A stretch of 64,000 nucleotides of DNA from Bradyrhizobium sp. ORS 278. GTDB lineage: Bacteria > Pseudomonadota > Alphaproteobacteria > Rhizobiales > Xanthobacteraceae. The notes under the pieces were generated by a model. That model saw nothing but the letters and a program-made list of their open reading frames with translations, had not been told where the DNA came from and searched no databases. Position numbers and translations under genes: made by a program. This document shows, one piece after another, positions 33,885 to 40,238 of this stretch. The stretch covers positions 7,392,588 to 7,456,587 of the forward strand of contig NC_009445.1 of NCBI RefSeq assembly GCF_000026145.1, in the 5' to 3' direction. Position 1 is the stretch's first letter, and every line of letters begins with the position of its first letter.

Positions 33885-34448
33885 TCAGAGTGAGGGTGGC
33901 TGCTGCAGGCGTCGCTGAAGCCGCGCCAGCGCGCGGCCGAACACCGCGGCGTCGTTGGTCGCGCGCGCCAGCACCAGCGCGCCCTGGATGCCGAGCACCA
34001 CCTCCTCGGCGCTGTCGGCCGCCTGGGCTACCGGCCAGCCGCCCCTCACCAGGGCATCGCGCAGCGCCTCGATCCAGCGGGTGAAATAGCTGGCGATCAC
34101 GGCGGCGAAGCGGTCGCGGGTCTCGTCGAGCGCGAAGGCGCCGACCAGGCACACCCGGCGGCCGGAGCGGAAGTAGCCGTCGACGCCTCGCCACATCCGC
34201 GCGATCGCCAGGCCGGGCGCGTCGTCGCGCAACGGCGCATAGATCTCGCGCTCGAACCAGCCGTCGACGTGATCGAGCACCGCCCGCGCCATGTCGTCCT
34301 TCCCGCCGGGAAAGAAGTGATACAGGCTGCCTTTGCCGAGTCCGGTCGTCTCCGTGATGCGGCTGAGCGAGGTGCCCTCGAAGCCGTGCTCACGGAACAC
34401 CTCGGCGATCAGCGGAATGACGTCGGCCCGCTCATATAGCGTGCGCAT
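33885..34448 (-). CDS. TetR family transcriptional regulator
   Basis: A 187-residue repressor. The N-terminal helix-turn-helix is IPLIAEVFREHGFEGTSLSR then ITETTGLGKGSLYHFFPGGK, a textbook TetR domain. The C-terminal ligand domain contains CLVGAFALDETRDRFAAVIA. It lies 12 bases downstream of the DUF1348 gene on the same strand, so the two probably form an operon under the palindrome at 34955-34970, which this protein may bind. Confidence 0.9.
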   Translation of the reverse strand: MRTLYERADVIPLIAEVFREHGFEGTSLSRITETTGLGKGSLYHFFPGGKDDMARAVLDHVDGWFEREIYAPLRDDAPGLAIARMWRGVDGYFRSGRRVCLVGAFALDETRDRFAAVIASYFTRWIEALRDALVRGGWPVAQAADSAEEVVLGIQGALVLARATNDAAVFGRALARLQRRLQQPPSL

Positions 34449-34460
34449 GACGCTCCTGGC

Positions 34461-34922
34461 TTACAGTCCCAATTCGGTCAGGCCCGGATGATCATCCGGT
34501 CGGCGGCCGAGCGGCCAGTGGAATTTGCGCTCGGTCTCCTTGATCGGCAGATCGTTGATGCTGGCGAAGCGGCGCTGCATCAGGCCCTGCGCGTCGAATT
34601 CCCAATTCTCGTTGCCGTAGGAGCGGAACCAGTGGCCGCCGTCGTCGTGCCACTCATAGGCAAATCGCACGGCGATGCGATTGTCGGTGAAGGCCCAGAT
34701 GTCCTTGATCAGCCGGTAGTCGAGCTCCTTGCGCCACTTGCGGGTCAGAAACGCGACAATCTCGGCCCGGCCGGTGATGAACTCGGCTCTGTTCCGCCAG
34801 CGGCTGTCGGGCGTGTAGACCATCGACACCCGCTCGGGGTCGCGACTGTTCCAGCCATCCTCGGCCATCCGCACCTTTTGTGTCGCCGTCTCCAGTGTGA
34901 AGGGCGGGGCAAGCGCAGTCAT
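34461..34922 (-). CDS. DUF1348 / SnoaL-like (NTF2-fold) protein
   Basis: A 153-residue small protein of the DUF1348 family with a cone-shaped NTF2-like fold. Conserved parts are [40 protein letters not shown] and [21 protein letters not shown], ending with [20 protein letters not shown]. The function is not known; members may bind or isomerise small molecules. It is the first gene of a likely two-gene operon with the TetR regulator and has a strong palindrome right upstream. Confidence 0.88.
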   Translation of the reverse strand: MTALAPPFTLETATQKVRMAEDGWNSRDPERVSMVYTPDSRWRNRAEFITGRAEIVAFLTRKWRKELDYRLIKDIWAFTDNRIAVRFAYEWHDDGGHWFRSYGNENWEFDAQGLMQRRFASINDLPIKETERKFHWPLGRRPDDHPGLTELGL

Positions 34923-34954
34923 TCGACCTCTCCTGTGTACCTATATCGATATAT

Positions 34955-34970
34955 TGTACCAATCGGTACA
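34955..34970. promoter_or_regulatory. Palindromic operator for the TetR/DUF1348 operon
   Basis: TGTACC (34955-34960), AATC, GGTACA (34965-34970): a perfect inverted repeat, 33 bases upstream of the DUF1348 start and surrounded by AT-rich sequence (CTATATCGATATAT) that could be the promoter -10 region. The half-site resembles known TetR-type repressor sites. Autoregulation by the TetR protein at 33885 is the simplest reading. Confidence 0.6.
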
Positions 34971-35201
34971 TGATGTCAATGAGCGCCAGCTGGCGCGGGG
35001 CGGCACCGCCACCGGCTGGGCTCCCGACCGAGTCATGATCGCAGACCGAACGCCCGGTGCGCCCCTACCGATCTTCGCCACGCGGCAGTCAGCACCCTTG
35101 TGTGCTCAACGGAAATTTGAATGATCTGCTAAGGGAACTGGCCCGGGCCGCGGGGACGACACGGTCCGTCGGCTGCACGTTTGGGGACGCTGGAGATGTC
35201 G

Positions 35202-36785
35202 ATGCTCACGCCGCACGGCGAGTGCCTGCTGTGGACGCCTGAATTGATTTGGGTGAACGCAGTCTCCGACGTCCTTATTTCCGTCGCGTTCTTCACGATC
35301 GCTTTCGTGCTCGGCTACATCGTGTTTCGCCGCCGCGACTTCCAGTTCAGCTACATCTTCTGGGCGTTCGCGCTGTGGGTGTCCGTCTGCGGACTGACGC
35401 GCCTGATCGAGGTGCTCACGCTCTGGGTGCCGGCCTATGTGCTGGAGGCGGCGACGAAGGGCTTCCTGGCTTTCATGTCTGTCGGCATCGCCGCGGCGCT
35501 GATGCTCTTGTTGCCGAGGGTTCTGACGATGCCTTCGCGCGCCGATTTGAAGCTCGCCTATGCGCAGCTCGAGGAGGAGACGCGGCAGCGGCGCACCGCC
35601 GAGGCCATGGTCAAGCGCTTCCAGGAGATCGAGGCCACCGAGGCGCAGGTGCGTCAGGCGCAGAAGATGGAGGCGATCGGCCAGCTCACCGGCGGCGTCG
35701 CCCACGACTTCAACAACATCCTGACCGTGATCACCGGCACGATTGAGATCCTCGCCGAGGCAGTGAAGGACCGTCCGCAACTGGTGCAGATCACCAGCCT
35801 GATCAACTCGGCGGCGGCGCGCGGCGCCGACCTCACCAAGCACCTGCTGGCCTTCGCGCGGCGCCAGCCGCTGCAGCCGCGCAGCGTCGACATCAACGGC
35901 ATGGTGGTCGACACCGCGCGGCTGCTGCGCCGGACCCTCGGCGAGCAGATCGAGATCGAATCGATGCTGGCGCACGATTCCGCGCCGGCGATGATCGACC
36001 CGAGCCAGCTGTCGACGGCGATCCTCAACCTCGCGCTGAACGCCCGCGACGCGATGCCGAACGGCGGCAAGCTCACGCTCGAGACCAAGAACGTCCTGCT
36101 CGACGACGCCTATGCGCGAATGAATCCGGAGGTCATACCCGGCAACTACGTGATGATCGCGGTCAGCGACACCGGCGAAGGCATTCCATCCAATCTGCTG
36201 GACAAGGTGTTCGAGCCGTTCTTCACCACCAAGGACGTCGGCAAGGGCGTCGGCCTCGGACTCAGCATGGTGTACGGCTTCGTCAAGCAGTCCAACGGCC
36301 ACATCAAGATCTACAGCGAGCCCGGTCACGGCACGTCGGTGAAGCTGTATCTGCCGCAAGCTACGGCAGATGCTGACGTGCTGCTGCTGGAGGCCAGTCT
36401 GGCCAGCATGGAGCGCGGTGACGAAACGATCCTGATCGTCGAGGACGATTCGCTGGTGCGCGAATATGTCATTGCGCAGATCAAGCGGCTTGGCTACACG
36501 ACCTTGGCCGCGAGCAAGGCCGACGAGGCGCTGTCGCTGATCGACAGCCCGGCGCGCATCGATCTCTTGTTCACCGACATCATCATGCCCGGCGGAATGA
36601 ACGGGCGTCAGCTCGCGATCGAGGCGCTGAAGCGGCGGCCGAACCTGAAAGTGCTGTACACGTCCGGCTATACCGAGAACGCGATCGTGCATCACGGCCG
36701 CCTCGACGCCGGCGTGCTGCTGCTCACCAAGCCGTATCAGAGTGCGGATCTCGCCCGCATGATCCGGACCGCGCTGAACACGTGA
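35202..36785 (+). CDS. Hybrid histidine kinase with ethylene-receptor-like membrane sensor and receiver domain
   Basis: A 527-residue sensor kinase. Residues about 12-105 hold three membrane helices that align without gaps to the ethylene-binding domain of plant ETR1: Asp23 (ETR1 Asp25) and Cys63 (Cys65) are kept, but the second copper ligand His69 is Arg67 (CGLTRLIEV) and Pro36 is Ala34. Next are a coiled linker, the HisKA helix GQLTGGVAHDFNNILTVITG (His), the ATPase boxes LNLALNARDAMPNGGKL, DTGEGIPSN and GKGVGLGLSMVYGFVKQSNG, and a receiver domain (TILIVEDDSLVREY, LLFTDIIMPG with Asp, Lys in LLTKPYQ). ATG 35202 has GGAG five bases before; TTG 35181 and ATG 35196 are alternatives. Standalone gene. 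Confidence 0.88.
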   Translation: MLTPHGECLLWTPELIWVNAVSDVLISVAFFTIAFVLGYIVFRRRDFQFSYIFWAFALWVSVCGLTRLIEVLTLWVPAYVLEAATKGFLAFMSVGIAAALMLLLPRVLTMPSRADLKLAYAQLEEETRQRRTAEAMVKRFQEIEATEAQVRQAQKMEAIGQLTGGVAHDFNNILTVITGTIEILAEAVKDRPQLVQITSLINSAAARGADLTKHLLAFARRQPLQPRSVDINGMVVDTARLLRRTLGEQIEIESMLAHDSAPAMIDPSQLSTAILNLALNARDAMPNGGKLTLETKNVLLDDAYARMNPEVIPGNYVMIAVSDTGEGIPSNLLDKVFEPFFTTKDVGKGVGLGLSMVYGFVKQSNGHIKIYSEPGHGTSVKLYLPQATADADVLLLEASLASMERGDETILIVEDDSLVREYVIAQIKRLGYTTLAASKADEALSLIDSPARIDLLFTDIIMPGGMNGRQLAIEALKRRPNLKVLYTSGYTENAIVHHGRLDAGVLLLTKPYQSADLARMIRTALNT

Positions 36786-36903
36786 TTGGCCTTGCGGGCG
36801 ACACATGATCCGGCTCTCATCGGCGCGCGTTGTGCGCTCACATCAAGCGCTGCATTCATTGAATGCTGCGCGCCTGTCGACTGCGGATTCGAGGTTGGAG
36901 TGA

Positions 36904-37464
36904 ATGGGTAAAGTGTTCGGACGCTGGCTGGCCGCCGTGCAGGCCTATGCATCCGCCGACGATCCGCAGTCCGACATCGCCGCGAAGGTCGCGCTGGTCA
37001 TCGTCTCCAACCAGCCGTTCTACCCGCTGTATCTTCACGCCATCGCCGGCACGGCGGCATGGCCGGCCTGGCTGACCCTGATCACGACGCCATTGTTCGC
37101 CGCGGTGCCGGTGCTCGCCCGTCGCAATCCGTTCGCCGGCCGCGCTCTGATGGTGCTGGCCGGCACCGCGAACACGGTGTTCTGCGTCAAGCTGTTCGGC
37201 GCGCAGAGCGGCGTCGAATTGTTCCTCATCCCGTGCGCGCTGCTTGGTGCCCTGCTGTTCCGCCCGGACGAGCGCATCCCCTCCCTACCGCTCCTCGCGC
37301 TCCCCTTCGTATCGTATCTGTTGGTCGATTTCCGGCTCGGCGCGCCGGTGATGCGCGTCGCCGACGCCAGCTACGCCTCGCTGGTCTCCATCAACGCGAT
37401 GAGCGTCGCCGCGCTGACCGCCCTGATCGGCCTGCTCGCCGCCGCGCGGATGGCGACGGAGTAG
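36904..37464 (+). CDS. Polytopic membrane protein of unknown function
   Basis: A 186-residue protein with about six hydrophobic segments (such as WPAWLTLITTPLFAAVPVLA, GRALMVLAGTANTVFCVKLF and SVAALTALIGLLAAARMA). The N-terminal 30 residues are soluble (MGKVFGRWLAAVQAYASADD). It does not match a family I recognise. It follows the hybrid histidine kinase by about 120 bases on the same strand and may be co-transcribed with it. Confidence 0.7.
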   Translation: MGKVFGRWLAAVQAYASADDPQSDIAAKVALVIVSNQPFYPLYLHAIAGTAAWPAWLTLITTPLFAAVPVLARRNPFAGRALMVLAGTANTVFCVKLFGAQSGVELFLIPCALLGALLFRPDERIPSLPLLALPFVSYLLVDFRLGAPVMRVADASYASLVSINAMSVAALTALIGLLAAARMATE

Positions 37465-37591
37465 CACCCTTTTCGCAGTCATCCCGGACAAGCCTGACAA
37501 TGCGACAGCGTTTGCGGGCGCATCGCGGAGGGTCCCGTGCAGCACCAGCTCGGGCGAGGACCGCGCCACGGGACTGATGCCGCTTGTCGAA

Positions 37592-37849
37592 CTAGGCCGC
37601 GGCCATCTGCCAGGGCGAGGGCGTGTAAGCGGGCGTGTGATAGTTCAGATTGGCCGGCGGCTGCGAAGGCGCCTGGCGGGAAACAAAGTAGTCCTCGAGC
37701 TCGGCGACGGCCCGGCTTTCCCATTCCGCGGCCTGCGCGAGCAGCGAGTCGCGCTGATGCGGACGGAATGCGGCCGTCTGGCGGTACAAGGAGGCGATGG
37801 TGCGATAGCGCCGCACATTTTCGAGAACCGCTTCCCCAGTCGTCGTCAT
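37592..37849 (-). CDS. Small hypothetical protein
   Basis: An 85-residue soluble protein: a helical first half rich in Arg, Ala and Glu (ENVRRYRTIASLYRQTAAFR and DSLLAQAAEWESRAVAELED) and a Pro/Gln-rich tail (YFVSRQAPSQPPANLNYHTP). It resembles the short 'tetratricopeptide-like' hypothetical proteins common in Bradyrhizobium, but I cannot name a domain. The open frame and base composition support it. No operon partner. Confidence 0.5.
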   Translation of the reverse strand: MTTTGEAVLENVRRYRTIASLYRQTAAFRPHQRDSLLAQAAEWESRAVAELEDYFVSRQAPSQPPANLNYHTPAYTPSPWQMAAA

Positions 37850-38214
37850 GATTGCTCTCCCCTCTCCGTCCCCTCGGGACGTGCCGAAGGTGCACGCCGC
37901 CGCTTTGCGAAATCGTTAGCGGCCGGGATGGCGCGTTCTCATGGTTGGCAAATCCTTGCCTAAGCGAATGCATCGAATTGTCCGGGTCTTGTCAGCGGGA
38001 GGATATCAGCGGACCGGCCCTGACCCCTCCCGGCACGCTTACAGGTCCTTAAGGTTAAGCGGACGGGCTCTGAAAGTGACGTTATCACAGATACTTAGTG
38101 ACATCGTCACAGACGCATAGGGATGCGAGTGTTGTAGTTCGACTACAGCCGGGCAGCCCGAAGTGTGAGAAGAACATGTCCGAACGTTGCTGAATTTGTA
38201 TGAGGATTGTGGTC
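37850..38214. other. Regulatory region before the outer-membrane protein gene
   Basis: About 365 bases with no gene. From 38040 on it is relatively AT-rich and carries three palindromes: the twin boxes at 38076-38110 and a TGTAGT-TCG-ACTACA hairpin at 38133-38147 that could lie in the leader RNA. This is the promoter region of the outer-membrane protein at 38215. Confidence 0.5.
38076..38110. promoter_or_regulatory. Twin palindromic boxes GTGA-N5-TCAC upstream of the outer-membrane protein gene
   Basis: GTGACGTTATCAC (38076-38088) and GTGACATCGTCAC (38098-38110) are both followed by AG. Each is GTGA-N5-TCAC, and they repeat with a 22-base period, two turns of the helix, so two dimers could bind the same face of DNA. 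The half-site is like CRP/FNR family sites but with one base less spacing. The regulator is not in the window. Confidence 0.55.
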
Positions 38215-39036
38215 ATGAAAACGCTTGCCTCGGCTGTCTCGCTGCTCATCGCGAGTTCGCTCAGCACCTTCGCTGCCGATCTGTCCGCCCGCTACACGAA
38301 GGCGCCGCCTCCGGCCGCGATCTACAACTGGACCGGCGGCTATTTCGGCGGCAACATCGGTTATGGCTGGGGCCGCTCGAACCTTGGCACCACGCTCGAT
38401 CAGACCAGCAGCTGGGCGACCGAACCCGTCCCCTTCCAGAATCAGTTCGTGGCGATCAGCAACAACCGCCTCAATCCGTCCGGCGTCGTCGGCGGCCTGC
38501 AGGCAGGCTACAATTGGCAGGCCGGTCCCAGCGTGTTCGGCATCGAGGCCGACATCAACGGATCGGGCGTGAACAAGCGTGTCGTATACACCGGCGTGAA
38601 CGTGCCGACGACCCGGACGTTCAACGAGAGCATCCGAAACGATTGGTTCATGACGCTGCGTGGCCGCGCCGGCTACGCCATCGACACGACCCTGCTCTAC
38701 GTCACCGGCGGTCTGGCCGTCGGCAATGTGAAGGGCAGCTGGGACCTGACCTCCGGCAACGGCTACAACAAGACGGGCTCGGCCGATCAGACCCGTGCCG
38801 GCTGGACCATCGGCGCCGGCGTCGAGCATGCCTTCGCGCCGAACTGGACCGTCAAGGCCGAGTATCTCTACACCGACCTCGGCAGCATCAACTACACTTC
38901 CGGCTATGTTCCGGGCAGCACCTTCGCGCCTCCCGGCTTCAACTATGTCGAGCGTCTGTCCCAGGACTTCACCTTCCACACGGTCCGGATCGGCGTGAAC
39001 TACAAGCTCGGCAGCCCGGTCGCCGCCCGCTACTGA
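38215..39036 (+). CDS. Outer-membrane beta-barrel protein (Omp25/RopB-like)
   Basis: A 273-residue porin-like protein of the outer-membrane beta-barrel family common in rhizobia. Residues 1-20 are a signal peptide (MKTLASAVSLLIASSLSTFA). The mature part opens with YNWTGGYFGGNIGYGWGRSN and then alternating strands, for example PSVFGIEADINGSG, WFMTLRGRAGYAIDTTLLYV, TIGAGVEHAFAPNWTVKAEY, and ends with the terminal strand HTVRIGVNYKLGSP typical for BAM insertion. ATG 38215 is preferred (GAGG ahead, clean signal). Its upstream region is rich in palindromes, so expression is likely controlled. Confidence 0.88.
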   Translation: MKTLASAVSLLIASSLSTFAADLSARYTKAPPPAAIYNWTGGYFGGNIGYGWGRSNLGTTLDQTSSWATEPVPFQNQFVAISNNRLNPSGVVGGLQAGYNWQAGPSVFGIEADINGSGVNKRVVYTGVNVPTTRTFNESIRNDWFMTLRGRAGYAIDTTLLYVTGGLAVGNVKGSWDLTSGNGYNKTGSADQTRAGWTIGAGVEHAFAPNWTVKAEYLYTDLGSINYTSGYVPGSTFAPPGFNYVERLSQDFTFHTVRIGVNYKLGSPVAARY

Positions 39037-39052
39037 TCGCCGCCTTCTCTCC

Positions 39053-39081
39053 GAAGGGCCTCGGGTCAGCCGAGGCTCTTC
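39053..39081. terminator. Hairpin between convergent genes
   Basis: GAAGG-GCCTCGG, loop GTCAG, CCGAGGC-TCTTC makes a 12-base stem with one G-U pair, between the stop of the outer-membrane protein gene and the stop of the ABC permease gene on the other strand. There is no long T tract, so termination strength is uncertain, but the position suits a bidirectional terminator. Confidence 0.5.
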
Positions 39082-39104
39082 GATCCGGGACTGGCGGGCA
39101 TCGC

Positions 39105-40235
39105 CTATGCGCCCGCCGACGCGATCGCCGCCCTGAATCGCCGCAAGGTCAGCGCAAGCACCAGCGCACCGATCGCCCCGACCGCGACGAATTGCGGCCA
39201 CACCACATCGATGCCGGCGCCGCGATACAGGATCGACTGCGCGAACGACACGAAATGCGTCGAGGGCGACGCCTTCATGATCGTGGACAGCCACACCGGC
39301 TGGCTCTCCACCGGCGTCATCCCGCCCGAGAGCATGTTGATCGGCACGGCGACCAGAATGTAGAGCAATCCGAGCTGCGGCATCGAGCGCGCGATGGTGC
39401 CGAGGAACAGTCCGACTGCGGTCGCGAAGAACAGATAGAGCGCGGTGCCGGCCAGGAACAGCGGGATCGAGCCCATGATCGGCACCTGCAGGTACCACCT
39501 CACGACGACGTAGAGCGCCACTCCAACGGCGACCGCGATGACCAGCGCATTGGCCCAGATTTTCGATATCGCGATCTCGAACGGCGACAGCGGCATGACC
39601 AGCAGATGATCCATGGTGCCATGCTCGCGCTCGCGCACCAGCGCGGCACCTGCCAGAATGATGGCCAGCATGGTGACGCTGTTGATGATGCCCATCACGC
39701 CCTCGAACCATGCGGTCGTCACGTTGGGATTGAAGGCGATCCGCGTCACCAGATTGACGGGCGACTCCACCGATGCATCCGAGCGGGCGACGAACCAGCC
39801 GACCTCGGTCGAGATGATCTGCAGCGCATAGCCCGAGCCGATGCCGGCCTGGATCATCGCCGTGGCGTCGACATTGACCTGCACCGACGGCTTGCGCCGG
39901 GCCAGCATGTCGCGCTGGAAATTCGGCGGAATGTCGAGCACGAAGGTGAAGCGGCCGCTGTTCATCCGCGGCTCGACCTCGCGCTGGGTAACGAAGACGG
40001 GATTTTGGAAATAAGGCGGCAGGAACGCCGCCGCGATGCGGCGCGACAGCTCGGAATTGTCCTCGTCGACCACGGCGATCGAGGCGCGGTGCAGCTCCTG
40101 CGAGTTGCTCTGCGCCTGGCTGATCACCGCCACGGTGAACGAATAGATCACGAGCCCGATCAGCACGACATCGCCGAACAGGCTGCGCAGCTCCTTGGTG
40201 CCGAGCCAGAAGATATTGGCGAGCGAGCGCAGCAT
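39105..40235 (-). CDS. ABC-2 type permease (YhhJ-like) of the HlyD/RbbA export system
   Basis: A 376-residue inner-membrane exporter subunit. One N-terminal helix (DVVLIGLVIYSFTVAVISQA) is followed by a large periplasmic loop (about residues 45-170) and five C-terminal helices. The ABC-2 signature EREHGTMDHLLVMPLSPFEI is present, as is NMLSGGMTPVESQPVWLSTI near the end. It lies three bases after the RbbA-like gene, as in the yhiI-rbbA-yhhJ arrangement of enterobacteria, so it should form a drug or lipid export pump with the ATPase and the HlyD-type protein. Confidence 0.88.
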   Translation of the reverse strand: MLRSLANIFWLGTKELRSLFGDVVLIGLVIYSFTVAVISQAQSNSQELHRASIAVVDEDNSELSRRIAAAFLPPYFQNPVFVTQREVEPRMNSGRFTFVLDIPPNFQRDMLARRKPSVQVNVDATAMIQAGIGSGYALQIISTEVGWFVARSDASVESPVNLVTRIAFNPNVTTAWFEGVMGIINSVTMLAIILAGAALVREREHGTMDHLLVMPLSPFEIAISKIWANALVIAVAVGVALYVVVRWYLQVPIMGSIPLFLAGTALYLFFATAVGLFLGTIARSMPQLGLLYILVAVPINMLSGGMTPVESQPVWLSTIMKASPSTHFVSFAQSILYRGAGIDVVWPQFVAVGAIGALVLALTLRRFRAAIASAGA

Positions 40236-40238
40236 GGC

